Source: Endozoicomonas arenosclerae
Lineage (GTDB): Bacteria; Pseudomonadota; Gammaproteobacteria; Pseudomonadales; Endozoicomonadaceae
DNA length: 64,000 nucleotides
Assembly (NCBI RefSeq): GCF_001562015.1
Contig: NZ_LASA01000056.1
Coordinates: 1 to 64,000 of the forward strand
Reading direction: 5' to 3'
Within the stretch, counting starts at the first letter, position 1, and each line of letters begins with the position of its first letter. A program made the translations under genes and the position numbers. The notes below the pieces were generated by a model, which made no database searches, was not told the origin of the DNA, and saw only the letters and a program-made list of their open reading frames with translations. This document shows positions 7,754 through 17,640 of this stretch, piece by piece.

Positions 7754-10700
7754 TCAGTGTTCTTTCTGAAGAGTCATGGACAGGCTGTCACAAGCCCCCT
7801 GATAGAGATGCCCTTCCTGTAATATAAACATCGCCTCGATCACATCCTTATCTTTATCCTTAATTAACAGAGGGACACCCTCCACCGACACATCGAAAGC
7901 ATCAGACACCCCTTCCACTTTTTTGACAGGAACATCAGACATTAAAAACTCACTATCTGCAGATTTGACCGCATCTACACCAACGTTTTTAATAACTCTA
8001 TCCAGACGAACTCTGGAAAAGTGATCGTTATATCGCTTGCTCGCTGCTCTGTAGAGCTTATCCTTACGCACCAGCTTAACTTCCGAATCCAGACTCAAAG
8101 AGGCCCCCTTCAGAATCCAGCTGGGCAACTCAGTGAGACAAGCATCTTCCTGTGAACACCATTTCCCTTCAGACAGTCTTTTCATATAACAACGGGCAGA
8201 CTGGTTTTCCTTGAACCTCTCAGCAACATTCCCCTCCATCATGACTTTATACAACTTTCTGTAAGTCCCCATTGCGACCTCAGGATTATCTTCTGCAATC
8301 ACACCTGCATAAGCCATAATTGCGTCCACATTGGCTTGCGTACCCAATTCCGGATCATCTTTCAGGAACTCTATATGCCAAAGCAGACGCTCTACCGAGA
8401 GTGTGTTGAAATGTCGTATATCGACTACACTCAGCAAGCTTTCGGCCTTATCTGTCGCTTCTCTCTGCTGATTGAAAAACGCCACCCACTGCTTGTTTTC
8501 TGCATAGTTGTCTAACTGTAAAAAGTACTTCCTTAAAGTAAGATCCAGAGGATAGGCAATACAAGCCAGACGCAGGTTTTCGAATTCAAACCGATTACAG
8601 AAATCCAAATCAGAACCCACATAATGACCTTTATCATCCATCAGGAACACTGAACCTGAAGAAAATGCATTAGAGGTGCCTTCAGCATCCTGAGGCTGCC
8701 TCAAAGGTATTACACTTTGTGTCAGATTGGCCACCAGCTCTGGACTGTCCAACGATCCTGACAGGCCTTGAACATGCTCCACCTGCCACTGGGCCTGCCG
8801 CTTCCAAACAGGATCAAGCAGGTTACCATTCATAAACGAAAGCCAGTGGACTCGCTCCCACTTCTGATCAAATTCAGGCAGGAGCAGCAAATGAGCACTC
8901 CCTTTAAAATCCAGATAGGTCTTATTACCGACTACACGACACTGAACGGCTTCGTCAGAGTTCATACCTTTCTGAAGAGAGGAAGGCTGGCAACGAAAGC
9001 GCCCATCCACTTCAAACAACTGGTTCTGGCCAATCCAGATACTGGCCAGAGCATGATAAGCCACAGCAAATCGATACCCTCCCGGCTGAGCTTCAAAAGA
9101 AGGGGTAATGGTAAAACCTCCACGTCCGGGATCAGGCATCAGCGACATAGCCTTATCCTGCCAGTCTACTGAATGAACCAGCCCCAACCATGCCCTTCTA
9201 GACGGTAAATCTTCCCACATCCCCTCACAACCATTAACCAGTCCTTCACCGCAAACGGCCATATGGAAACGAATAAATTCAACGTGTTCCTGATAATCAG
9301 CACTGCAACCTTTGAAGTGTTTCTGGCAGGAAATAAAGCTGTGATTGAAGGCTTTTACCTTCTTTTTCAGGTCAAACTCAGCAAAAGGCAAATAGTCCTT
9401 TGCACTAACCACACCATCCTTTTCCCGGTATTCCATCATGCCCAGAGGCAAGCTCGGATTCATAGACAGAGCCAGAAGCATATTCAATTTGTTCAAATCC
9501 CTGTTCTTCTGAAAATAAACAAACAGGTCTGAAAGTTTCTGATAACGAACCAATGTCCGATCATCAGGGGCCTGGGCATAATAGTTACTGAGTATTTGCC
9601 ACTGTAAAAGTGCCATGAAAGAAACAATGGAACCTGTAACAGCCTGAGAGACGGCACTCCCCCCTTGAGAGAACACAACCCAGTAAACAAGATGATATAA
9701 ACCCAGGAAAGAAACGCCTGATATCCTTGGGTATTCGGTCATAAAATGCCAGTTTTGCTGCTCAATGCTGACCACAGGACTCAAGCCACTTTGCCTGTTA
9801 AACAACCTTTTTTTAGCAGGCCGGGGCCTTTCCAATTGAGTGTGTGCTTTAGCATTACCCTTCTGCTCATCCCACTCTATCAACTGCTGACCATTCGAAA
9901 CCAACAAACGTTTCGGTGATACACCACCTTGGTCTGATAACCCATAAACTCTTCCGGGAATAAATTTAACAGGCTGCCCACTGATTACACTTGATAACAC
10001 CTTATGCCAACGCTCGTGACCTTCAGAAACAAACAAATCGTATGGCTCCTCCACATGGTCGGGGACAAGCCCTTCAGGGTTAGCAGGTCTCTGGAGAATG
10101 GGTGAGTTCATAACAATTAACTCTTTACTGGCAGCTTTCAGTTTTCTGTTCTCGTATTCCAAAAATCCGGAAAGCCCTGCCTGATCCAGATGGTAAAGAG
10201 GTGAAAAGCCAAGATAGCTGACATCTTCAGGGGGAGTAACCCTGCTCAACTGTTGCAGATAATAAACACGGTGCATATCGTGCTGGTACCAGTCCGAGCT
10301 CTCTGAAACTTGCTCTATAAGCCAATCAAAACAATTGCCATGGACTTTTTTAGCCGGTTTCCCCAAGGGAAAGCCGCACCAGAGAATCGCCTGACTCAAT
10401 ACATCAAGCCCCCCCATGGAAGCCAGCTCCAACTGCTCATCACTGAAACGCCTGGTCAGTTTCACAGACAGGCTCTCAAGCATTTCTCTGACAACCCCTT
10501 CTGCCATTCTGAAGTAAGGCTGATGCTTCACCTTCAAGCCTGGCCAATCAAGATATCCCACCTCGCCATACACCAACCCTTCCAGCTTATCGGGCAGTGT
10601 TTTCCTGTAGATATTCTGCAAGGGACCTGATTGATGAAAGATAGAAAATACCGGATGAGGCTGATCTTTGGTCATGACCTTCGCTGACTGCATAATCAGC

Positions 10701-12547
10701 TGAGCGGCACGATGTTGATCTCCTCCCAGGAGTGACTCACAAGCCATTGAATAATCTCGACTGACGTTGTCTCCTTTACACTGCACATCGACAGAAGCCA
10801 ACTCGTCGGCAGGCTCGTCCTTAATACTGTCAGAGTGATCCATTGCTTTGGCTTCAGAGTGATCCATTGCTCTCCAATACCAGAGGGTAATACCAATACC
10901 TGTGGCAAAGAGCACACCTCCGACCACCACTTTCACTACTGAACGAAGAGGGGTTGATGATATACGCCCTGAAGAGCGGATCGAAGCGGCCTTCTTTTTA
11001 AGCAAAATGACAGGCTTTGTAGCTGATTTTTTTGGTTTTCTTGACAAAAACCGGCCTAATTTTTTGACTTGCTCCACAAAAAAATCACTGAGCTTAGACA
11101 CGTTTTTTCTGAACCAACCGGGTGCTTTCCCCTGTCCATTGCGATCACAGCATTTTGCTGTCATACCAACACTCAGGCCAGCTACTACGCTTTCAGAGCC
11201 AGGTGTTTCTATTTCGCTGACTTCGTTTGGCTTATTCTGATTCTTTTTTTTACTTTGATTTCTGAGACTTTGCCCCCCCTTATTGCCCTGCCTTTGATGT
11301 GGATTAGCGCTTCTCTTATCTCTTTTTTTCTTCTTACTCTGCGGACCACTCGGCTTTACCTCAACCTTTTCCTGATTTTTCCCATCTTTATCTGGCTGCG
11401 AGGATGAAGAAGTCAAATAGTCAGGCTCATCCTTATCCTCATTATGACTAGGAGGGGAGTCGTTCACTGGCTCTTCTACTGGAGTGGGCGGGGGTGTGGG
11501 CGGGGGAGTAGCTGAATTTAAAGAATGCTGATCATCAAGTTCCTCTTCATCCTCAGACTGAGGTTTATTGTCAGTTTTGTCATCACTCGATCGAGAATAA
11601 GGGCTGTTATTGCCCGCCACCATCAAAGGCGGTTCCTCAACAGGGTGATCATCATTTGACGGTGAATGATTAACTGTCAATTCTATTGAAGGCTCAGAGT
11701 TTTCATCTTTGTCTGATTCATCTTTTTTGTTTTCGCCTGCAACTGTCAGATTGCTATCATCAGGCTGAGCCCCTGCGCCAAGATCATTCTTTTGATAATC
11801 CTCATTATCAGAAGAGCTTTTATTTTCGTTGTTACCCTCATTCTCTTCGTCACTCTCAATTTCATCAATTATTACGGGCTGAACTTGATTGAACTCCGGA
11901 TTGAACTCCGGACTGAACTCCGGATTGAACTGCGGATTGAACTGCGGATTGAAAACCAATTGCGGACTGGTAACAGGCACAAATACAATGCCTCCAGGAT
12001 GGGCAGGCATCTGATGCGGTCCTGGAGGTGGAAACATGTGAGGAGGAATAAAGCCTGCCCCTGTATAACCGGGAGATCCCACCATATGAGACGATATTGG
12101 GGGTATCTGACCCATGACTTGGGGAAAATAAAAAGGCTGCTGCTGTAAATGGAAACCTGACTGTGCCTGTATATGCTGATTCTGGATATGAGTTTGAAAA
12201 TTCATCTCCATAAAGGAAAAAGCAGGAGAACCTTGAGGTATTTGAAAAACCTCCTGCTCAGAAATGGCTATTTCAAAGCCTTGCTCATTAAGAGACCACT
12301 GGCCATTAATCAATAAATTATAAGAAGTGCCCGATAAAACATGTACCGCTCCTGATTTCTTGGCCAAGCCAGAAAACTCAAGATCGTCTATAGTCCTGAG
12401 AATTTCAATTCCAGCCCATACCTCTCCTTGTACCCCTCCCCCCAGGAAGAGCAATAATACCAGTTGAACAGAAGCCTTTCTGACACACTTGAGCATAGAC
12501 ACACCAAGACTGCGGTTTTCAGGATGCGAATTAAAAGCCCAGTTCAT
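7754..12547 (-). CDS. Giant secreted or surface protein of unknown function (1597 aa)
   Basis: No known family recognised. Visible architecture: a signal-peptide-like segment (hydrophobic LVLLLFLGGGV near residues 30-40, cleavage likely after VWA); a Gln/Pro/Phe-rich region with six FNPx tetrapeptides near 196-220; an acidic Ser/Glu/Asp and Pro-rich stretch (about 225-400); a highly basic Lys/Asn/Gln stretch (about 400-440); a transmembrane segment VVVGGVLFATGIGITLWYW (about 545-565); then about 1000 residues of globular, Cys-containing sequence with a further hydrophobic patch near 942-985. The second half is mainly predicted-helical by eye. ATGs at 12547 and 12496 are both possible starts, neither with a clear ribosome site. 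It lies between two paralogous propeller genes on the opposite strand. A host-contact or envelope role is a guess. Confidence 0.7.
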   Translation of the reverse strand: MNWAFNSHPENRSLGVSMLKCVRKASVQLVLLLFLGGGVQGEVWAGIEILRTIDDLEFSGLAKKSGAVHVLSGTSYNLLINGQWSLNEQGFEIAISEQEVFQIPQGSPAFSFMEMNFQTHIQNQHIQAQSGFHLQQQPFYFPQVMGQIPPISSHMVGSPGYTGAGFIPPHMFPPPGPHQMPAHPGGIVFVPVTSPQLVFNPQFNPQFNPEFSPEFNPEFNQVQPVIIDEIESDEENEGNNENKSSSDNEDYQKNDLGAGAQPDDSNLTVAGENKKDESDKDENSEPSIELTVNHSPSNDDHPVEEPPLMVAGNNSPYSRSSDDKTDNKPQSEDEEELDDQHSLNSATPPPTPPPTPVEEPVNDSPPSHNEDKDEPDYLTSSSSQPDKDGKNQEKVEVKPSGPQSKKKKRDKRSANPHQRQGNKGGQSLRNQSKKKNQNKPNEVSEIETPGSESVVAGLSVGMTAKCCDRNGQGKAPGWFRKNVSKLSDFFVEQVKKLGRFLSRKPKKSATKPVILLKKKAASIRSSGRISSTPLRSVVKVVVGGVLFATGIGITLWYWRAMDHSEAKAMDHSDSIKDEPADELASVDVQCKGDNVSRDYSMACESLLGGDQHRAAQLIMQSAKVMTKDQPHPVFSIFHQSGPLQNIYRKTLPDKLEGLVYGEVGYLDWPGLKVKHQPYFRMAEGVVREMLESLSVKLTRRFSDEQLELASMGGLDVLSQAILWCGFPLGKPAKKVHGNCFDWLIEQVSESSDWYQHDMHRVYYLQQLSRVTPPEDVSYLGFSPLYHLDQAGLSGFLEYENRKLKAASKELIVMNSPILQRPANPEGLVPDHVEEPYDLFVSEGHERWHKVLSSVISGQPVKFIPGRVYGLSDQGGVSPKRLLVSNGQQLIEWDEQKGNAKAHTQLERPRPAKKRLFNRQSGLSPVVSIEQQNWHFMTEYPRISGVSFLGLYHLVYWVVFSQGGSAVSQAVTGSIVSFMALLQWQILSNYYAQAPDDRTLVRYQKLSDLFVYFQKNRDLNKLNMLLALSMNPSLPLGMMEYREKDGVVSAKDYLPFAEFDLKKKVKAFNHSFISCQKHFKGCSADYQEHVEFIRFHMAVCGEGLVNGCEGMWEDLPSRRAWLGLVHSVDWQDKAMSLMPDPGRGGFTITPSFEAQPGGYRFAVAYHALASIWIGQNQLFEVDGRFRCQPSSLQKGMNSDEAVQCRVVGNKTYLDFKGSAHLLLLPEFDQKWERVHWLSFMNGNLLDPVWKRQAQWQVEHVQGLSGSLDSPELVANLTQSVIPLRQPQDAEGTSNAFSSGSVFLMDDKGHYVGSDLDFCNRFEFENLRLACIAYPLDLTLRKYFLQLDNYAENKQWVAFFNQQREATDKAESLLSVVDIRHFNTLSVERLLWHIEFLKDDPELGTQANVDAIMAYAGVIAEDNPEVAMGTYRKLYKVMMEGNVAERFKENQSARCYMKRLSEGKWCSQEDACLTELPSWILKGASLSLDSEVKLVRKDKLYRAASKRYNDHFSRVRLDRVIKNVGVDAVKSADSEFLMSDVPVKKVEGVSDAFDVSVEGVPLLIKDKDKDVIEAMFILQEGHLYQGACDSLSMTLQKEH
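11888..11960. repeat. 12-bp tandem repeat coding for FNPx units
   Basis: About six imperfect copies of a 12-base unit (TTGAACTCCGGA on the plus strand, variants CTGAAC and TGCGGA) within the giant gene. They encode FNPQ/FNPE/FSPE tetrapeptides. The unit is a multiple of three, so slippage would change length without breaking the frame. Confidence 0.8.
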
Positions 12548-12692
12548 ATTAGCGTCAGGAAATGAATGCGTATAAATATTTTTTAAAAAATTATTCTTTT
12601 GTACGGATCTTCAGCGCAGATATCCATTTCGACAAAAAATTATGCATGAAAGGATCTTGTAAATTTTAATTCGCTTGACTTAAAATCAATGC

Positions 12693-12718
12693 TTGATAGT
12701 CATTCATTGACGTATAAT
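12693..12718 (+). promoter_or_regulatory. Candidate promoter of propeller paralogue 2
   Basis: A consensus TATAAT at 12713-12718 lies 57 bp before the start codon in an AT-rich stretch. The best -35-like hexamer, TTGATA at 12693-12698, is only 14 bp away, shorter than usual, so only the -10 is convincing. Confidence 0.3.
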
Positions 12719-12774
12719 CAACTCACGATAGTACTTTTATTGTCGTCTGTAATAACAATAAATGAGAATTCAAG

Positions 12775-14394
12775 ATGATACGGAAGCTGTCTCTGCCAGG
12801 CTTCGCTCTGGCTTGTGGAATCCCCTCTGTTCTGGCCTCGGCCATTGCCTTTGCCCAACCCAACATGCCGCCAGCCAATGCTTACCTGGCTGACTCCCCC
12901 TATCCAATCACTCACGTGACCAGTGCTCAGCAGGGTGCCGTTGACCTTAAAGGGCCTGTCAGCCAGTCACGTCGACTGGACAACAAAGAGATTCAATACC
13001 AGTACATTGGCCCCAACCAGTTGATCGTTACCCTGTCAGGACAATACTCTGATGGACGCAGGGTACTCTGGTCTGCCGGTGCGGATCGAGTGGTCAAACA
13101 GGATTATGATTCCTTTGAAATGATCGACTCCTTTATGACACGGGAAGACGAAGGGTGGGACAGCGAATGGGCAGAAGAGCGGGAGAGAAAAGTATCCTCC
13201 GGTTTTGAACCCCTGCGTATCATCAATGCTATTCAGGAAATGTATCGCTTTGCCGAGGCCGGCTCCCTTTACCCACTGATTGATAAAGATAACCGCTTCT
13301 ATCTCGGCAGAGACGATGGAAACATTGTCGTTTATGGTGACAAGGTAGAGGGTGACAAGGTAGAGGGTGACCCGTCATCCGCCATTGAGCAAAAGTACGA
13401 TTACAAGATTGCCGCACCTGTGACCGGCAGGGTGACTGGAATTAATATGTCCTACGATGGTTACCTGATTGCAGTCACTGATGATGGCTGGGTGGTCGCC
13501 ATGAGTCGTGACTTTAAAGAGCAGTATCAGGCCAAACTGAATTTCGCTCCGGAACAATCCCAGAATAAAGACGATCCACTCAACGGCTGGGTAAGAAACT
13601 CTTTCGCCATGGACGAAAAAGGCATGATGTACGTTGCCAGTACCGAGCATATGCATGCCATTAAATGGACGGGAAAAGGCTGGTCTAAGTCGCCCCAGGA
13701 CGGAGCCTGGTCTGCACCTTACTCAAATACTAAAGGCCGGGGCACAGGCTCTACACCTTCCCTCATGGGCTTTGGTGACGAAGACAAGCTGGTAGCCATT
13801 ACCGACGGTGATGACCTGATGAATCTGACGCTTTTCTGGCGAGAAGCGATTCCCAAAGACTGGAAAGGTTTACCAGGAGAAGATCGTCGTGTAGCCGGTA
13901 AAATTGCTGCCAATATGGGTAATCCTGACCTGAAGGAAGTTCAGTCTGAGCAATCGGTAGCTGTTTATGGTTACGGTGCAGTCATTGTAAATAATGAGCC
14001 CCCTACCCTGCCTTTCTATTTACCGAATATGTTCGCACCGGTCTTTGCCGGACTGCTGGCCAATGAAGATGAATACCGCCCACTGGGCATCCAGAAGTTT
14101 GAGTGGAAACCTCAAACCCGAACTCTGGAAGAAGCCTGGGTTAACGTTAATGTCAGCTCACCCAATGCCGTCCCTATCATCTCCGCCCAAAATAATGTTC
14201 TCTACACAGGTGGAGCGCGTGATGGTGAATGGACCATGGAAGCCATTGACTGGGAAACCGGCAAGGAGAAATTCCACTGGATTCTTGGCCCTAACAAATA
14301 CAATACTAACTTTGCCCCTATCGCTATCGATCCCGAAGGTCGTCTGACTTATGACAGCACCTGGGGCCGGGTTCGCCTGAACCCTCAGGGCTAA
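12775..14394 (+). CDS. Secreted beta-propeller (PQQ/quinoprotein-like) protein, paralogue 2
   Basis: 539 residues with a signal peptide (hydrophobic GFALACGIPSVLASAIAFA) and a mature start near QPNMPPANAYLADS. Nearly every block of paralogue 1 at 6094 recurs: YPITHVTSAQQGA, GWVRNSFAM, KGLPGEDRRVAGKIAANM, EQSVAVYGYGAVIVNN, KYNTNFAP. The strand-turn pattern suggests a propeller fold; no haem motif or catalytic signature is seen. It differs from the paralogue by a five-residue tandem duplication (DKVEG twice) near residue 190. It is followed after 58 bp by a small ABM-domain gene, probably in one transcript despite a hairpin between them. Function unknown. Confidence 0.75.
   Translation: MIRKLSLPGFALACGIPSVLASAIAFAQPNMPPANAYLADSPYPITHVTSAQQGAVDLKGPVSQSRRLDNKEIQYQYIGPNQLIVTLSGQYSDGRRVLWSAGADRVVKQDYDSFEMIDSFMTREDEGWDSEWAEERERKVSSGFEPLRIINAIQEMYRFAEAGSLYPLIDKDNRFYLGRDDGNIVVYGDKVEGDKVEGDPSSAIEQKYDYKIAAPVTGRVTGINMSYDGYLIAVTDDGWVVAMSRDFKEQYQAKLNFAPEQSQNKDDPLNGWVRNSFAMDEKGMMYVASTEHMHAIKWTGKGWSKSPQDGAWSAPYSNTKGRGTGSTPSLMGFGDEDKLVAITDGDDLMNLTLFWREAIPKDWKGLPGEDRRVAGKIAANMGNPDLKEVQSEQSVAVYGYGAVIVNNEPPTLPFYLPNMFAPVFAGLLANEDEYRPLGIQKFEWKPQTRTLEEAWVNVNVSSPNAVPIISAQNNVLYTGGARDGEWTMEAIDWETGKEKFHWILGPNKYNTNFAPIAIDPEGRLTYDSTWGRVRLNPQG
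13336..13370 (+). repeat. 15-bp tandem duplication inside the propeller gene
   Basis: GGTGACAAGGTAGAG occurs twice in a row, followed by a partial third GGTGA. It adds GDKVE in frame and is absent from the paralogous gene, so it is a recent slippage event. Confidence 0.85.
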
Positions 14395-14407
14395 ATCATT
14401 CAAACCA

Positions 14408-14431
14408 GTCAGGAGCCTTTGGGTTCCTGAC
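14408..14431 (+). terminator. Intercistronic hairpin
   Basis: A 10-bp stem, GTCAGGAGCC / GGTTCCTGAC (one G-T pair), with a TTTG loop between the propeller gene and the ABM-domain gene. No T-run follows, so it may attenuate rather than end transcription. Confidence 0.45.
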
Positions 14432-14452
14432 TCATCACAGGAAGTTGATTGC

Positions 14453-14749
14453 ATGATTCTTGAAGTGGCTGTATTAGATGTTAAGCCCGACCTGGAAACT
14501 GACTTTGAACAAGCTTTTGAGAAGGCTCAAACCATCATTGCCAGTATGAAAGGTTATGTCTCCCATCAGCTACAAAAGTGTCTGGAAAAAGACAACCGCT
14601 ATTTGCTGTTAGTGAACTGGGAAACTCTGGAAGATCATACCGAAGGCTTTCGTGGCTCTGAGGAATACCAGGAATGGAAAGCCTTGCTGCACCACTTTTA
14701 TGAGCCCTTTCCGGAAGTGGAGCATTATCAGACTGTGATCCGTTCCTGA
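14453..14749 (+). CDS. Antibiotic biosynthesis monooxygenase (ABM) domain protein
   Basis: 98 residues forming one ferredoxin-like ABM domain. MILEVAVLDVKPDLETDFEQ begins the first strand and helix; NRYLLLVNWETLEDHTEGF and YQEWKALLHHFYEPFPEVEHY carry the usual W-x-x-x-E-x-H-x-x-x-F and strand pattern. Such small proteins dimerise and range from cofactor-free quinone-forming monooxygenases to haem-degrading and detoxifying enzymes; nothing here tells which. It lies 58 bp behind the propeller gene and ends before a hairpin. The pairing with a secreted propeller is unexplained, as this protein has no signal peptide and is cytoplasmic. Confidence 0.85.
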   Translation: MILEVAVLDVKPDLETDFEQAFEKAQTIIASMKGYVSHQLQKCLEKDNRYLLLVNWETLEDHTEGFRGSEEYQEWKALLHHFYEPFPEVEHYQTVIRS

Positions 14750-14758
14750 CCCTTTGAA

Positions 14759-14788
14759 AAAGGCAGTTCCCTTAGCTGGGCTGCCTTA
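14759..14788 (+). terminator. Imperfect hairpin terminator
   Basis: AAGGCAG / CTGCCTT outer stem with an inner CCC/GGG pairing, 9 bp after the ABM-domain stop and just before the convergent 897-residue gene. Confidence 0.5.
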
Positions 14789-14802
14789 TAACCTGATCGT
14801 AT

Positions 14803-17496
14803 TTATCTCATCAATTCTCTGGCATATTCTCCGATTCTCTCAACCAGAACAGAGGATATTTCTTCAGGTAATTGCTGTCTGTACAGCAAGACCATACCTT
14901 CCATTTTTTGCAGAACTTCTTCCCTGGTGTTCAGTGAGCTGACTGTTCTGCGGATTAAATATCCACAGTATCTTTCAATGGCCTGCATCAGCTGATCCCC
15001 CTGATTTTTGTGATCCAGAATCAGCACGGAGATATGGTTCAATAACATAATCCCGTATTCCTCGCTCTCCTGATCCCAATACCAGCCATTGGCTCCTTGA
15101 TAAAGCTCTGACGCCGCAGCAAACCAATTACGTCTGACCAACTCTTCGCCTATCATAAACAGCAAGGGGTATCGGTTGTGAACAATAGGTAACCATGCCA
15201 GTTCACGACCAAACTCCAGGGTACTGCTGGTAAATTTTCCCACCGTGTCTAGCAGAGTTTTTAAAGCTTGCTCCCTCAATTGAGCATGCTGATCCGATAA
15301 GGTCAGCATTTCAGCCAGAGCAATAATCCTGTCCCTGCAGTTGTCCAACGATCCTTCGGCCTCACAGGCAACAAAGAAACTCGCAGCATCGGTCTCACTT
15401 TTTGATCTGTCCAGATGCTCAAGGAAGACATTGCCCTGCCAGCTTCCCATTTTTCTGATATGTTCTAACAGTCTCTGCAGCAACTCAGACGCATCCAACG
15501 CTGATGAATCAGGTTGTTCTGATTCTGAATCGGAATCTTCTCCAGACTGATCAATCCTTTGCTGAAGCACCGTCAAAATAGCCCAGGCTTGTAACACAGG
15601 ATCATCATCAACCGTATCATCTTCAAGTATGACTTCAGGTGACTGATTCAGCCGATCAATATTCTCCAGTACAGAGAAAGGCAAGTTTTTGAACACAGCC
15701 TGGGGATGGACAGTCCAGTATTCGCTGATCATACGAAAACTGTCTTCCGTTCGAACAGCTTTATGTAAACCTCTCAAGCGCTCAATGAAAAACACACTGG
15801 TTTTGTCGCCCATTTCAAGGGCCAGTAAAAATGAAGGAAACAGCCTCACTGCCGAGGGTAAAAAGTGGTTATAGAGGATTTCCGGAGTAATTTTATGATG
15901 TTTTGCCCAGTAGTCGACCACCCGTAAATAGTGCCCAAGGGGATTATCCAACTCTAAAAGCTGCTCGATGATAGCTGGCAGATTTGCCAACCCGTCTAGA
16001 CCTTCCAGGTTTCCGGAAAGCTGCTTCAGTGCGAGTTCCCGCAGGTCGATCACGTCTTTCTCATACTTCTTAGACTCAAGTTCCAGCTCCATATACCACT
16101 GAGGAGTATAGGGTAAGGCTTCTGGTTGAGGCTCCCAGGGTATCAGTGCTGTTCCCGTTTCAACCTCTGACACGGTTTCAGCCTCATGATCTTTCAGCCA
16201 TTCCAGTTGCGCCTTCACCTGCTGACCTTTGGCATTTTGAAGAAGTCGCAGTGCCTTTGAGTAGAAATCTCTTTGAACGGGTTCAAGCCCAGCATGCAGG
16301 CTACCTCTATAACAGTTCTGGGCAAGCTGTCCGAGCATGGCTGTTTTGTATACTGACCGCCAGCTTTTCTGCCAGCACTGGTTATTCTTCATGACCAGAT
16401 TCAGCATGTAGGAAGGGAAGTGTTTCATGTCCCAATTGGCCATAATCTGGTACGCCAGAACGCCCAATAAAATATTCTTTTTAGTCAGGCCACTGGCAAA
16501 CTGTCTTGCTTTATCCGGATTGAACAACATCGGACTGCAACTCAATATATAGGCCAGATACCCCTTACCATGATCCAGATTTTCACCCGAGATCAATAAT
16601 AAATCATTAGTCAATTGAGTTTGAGCTGAGGGAAAGTCACAACAAAATTTTGTTGCCAGAGGGTTGGTGCAATAATTCATGTACTGCAATTGGGCAGTGG
16701 TTTGGGTAACAGGCAGCAGATGACCTTTATGCTCAGCCGCCATGGCTTTGAAAGCCTGCTCATCCGTCATCTGCCCGGCAATGCACTTTAATATAACCCC
16801 ATTGCCTTTTTTTCCGGCTTTTCCAAGTTTTAATAACCTGGTTTTCGCCTTTGAATCCAGAGACATGCCTAAAGCACTTTGGCAGAGCAAATACATAGGG
16901 CTGCTCTGGCTTTGAGCCAATGCCTGAAAAACCAACTTTCTGTCTTCATCTGATCCTGCAGCGGCCCATTGCAACAATAACCTATCCAGTTTAAGGACAG
17001 TATCAGATACTGTTTCAGTCCGATCGAGCAACTGAAAATCCACTTCCAGTTGCTCACCATTATGTGCCGCCACTCTCTGGTAGAGCACGGGCACAGCCTG
17101 GGGGTCGAACTGGCAGGAATGGCTATTCAGAAACAAAGATAAAGCCTGTCTTCTAGCGCATGGCAGATAGACCGCCGATGACACCAGAGGATACCTGCAG
17201 GAAACCCGGTCAGAATCACTTATGCAAAGGAAACACAGATAGTTTGCACCCGCCTCGCCATTGAACGCTGCAGCCTCCAACAGTCGAGTCACCTCTTCAG
17301 ACCGAAAAGCCTGAGAATGCACCCACACTTTTGGAAGATTGCCACTGATTTGCTGAAAACCTGCCCGGGGCCCCATCAAAGCAGCAAAGAACAGCTTCTC
17401 CCGGACTCGCCTGTTTTCAGGTAATGCAAGAAAGTGAGGATCCAGAAACTGTGCTTCCAGTTCGGTTGAATCCCGATGAGACCAGTCAAATCCCAT
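14803..17496 (-). CDS. Large helical protein of unknown function (897 aa), 5' end missing
   Basis: No family recognised. The product is Leu- and Gln-rich and looks like an alpha-helical solenoid, with scattered Cys residues, no signal peptide and an acidic Ser stretch (EDSDSESEQPDSS) near residues 645-665. The ATG at 17496 has no clear ribosome site. In the same frame coding sequence continues upstream to the border of the IS200-like element at about 17640 without any start codon, so the gene has most likely lost its original 5' end. The size and style resemble the other giant proteins of this window, which may be secreted or host-directed; that is inference. Any surviving function would depend on internal initiation. 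Confidence 0.65.
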   Translation of the reverse strand: MGFDWSHRDSTELEAQFLDPHFLALPENRRVREKLFFAALMGPRAGFQQISGNLPKVWVHSQAFRSEEVTRLLEAAAFNGEAGANYLCFLCISDSDRVSCRYPLVSSAVYLPCARRQALSLFLNSHSCQFDPQAVPVLYQRVAAHNGEQLEVDFQLLDRTETVSDTVLKLDRLLLQWAAAGSDEDRKLVFQALAQSQSSPMYLLCQSALGMSLDSKAKTRLLKLGKAGKKGNGVILKCIAGQMTDEQAFKAMAAEHKGHLLPVTQTTAQLQYMNYCTNPLATKFCCDFPSAQTQLTNDLLLISGENLDHGKGYLAYILSCSPMLFNPDKARQFASGLTKKNILLGVLAYQIMANWDMKHFPSYMLNLVMKNNQCWQKSWRSVYKTAMLGQLAQNCYRGSLHAGLEPVQRDFYSKALRLLQNAKGQQVKAQLEWLKDHEAETVSEVETGTALIPWEPQPEALPYTPQWYMELELESKKYEKDVIDLRELALKQLSGNLEGLDGLANLPAIIEQLLELDNPLGHYLRVVDYWAKHHKITPEILYNHFLPSAVRLFPSFLLALEMGDKTSVFFIERLRGLHKAVRTEDSFRMISEYWTVHPQAVFKNLPFSVLENIDRLNQSPEVILEDDTVDDDPVLQAWAILTVLQQRIDQSGEDSDSESEQPDSSALDASELLQRLLEHIRKMGSWQGNVFLEHLDRSKSETDAASFFVACEAEGSLDNCRDRIIALAEMLTLSDQHAQLREQALKTLLDTVGKFTSSTLEFGRELAWLPIVHNRYPLLFMIGEELVRRNWFAAASELYQGANGWYWDQESEEYGIMLLNHISVLILDHKNQGDQLMQAIERYCGYLIRRTVSSLNTREEVLQKMEGMVLLYRQQLPEEISSVLVERIGEYARELMR

Positions 17497-17640
17497 GCCT
17501 ACGTGCTCAGGACCTTCTAATAATTCAACCTCAGGGGGAAAGGGTAACCAGATAGCAGCTTCCGGTATATGTGGCCATCGACTTTTAATGGCGCTCAGTT
17601 GTCTTTTGAGATGAATTGCCTTTGGGTTGTTAAGGGCATA
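17497..17640 (-). pseudogene. Orphaned upstream part of the 897-residue reading frame
   Basis: Reading leftwards from the IS border, codons HYALNNPKAIHLKRQLSAIK, then SRWPHIPEAAIWLPFPPEV, then ELLEGPEHVG lead without a stop into the ATG at 17496. The segment is protein-like (Pro/Trp pattern, no stop) but contains no ATG, GTG or TTG in frame. It ends where the IS200-type end hairpin begins. This is the direct evidence that the downstream gene was cut. Confidence 0.65.
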
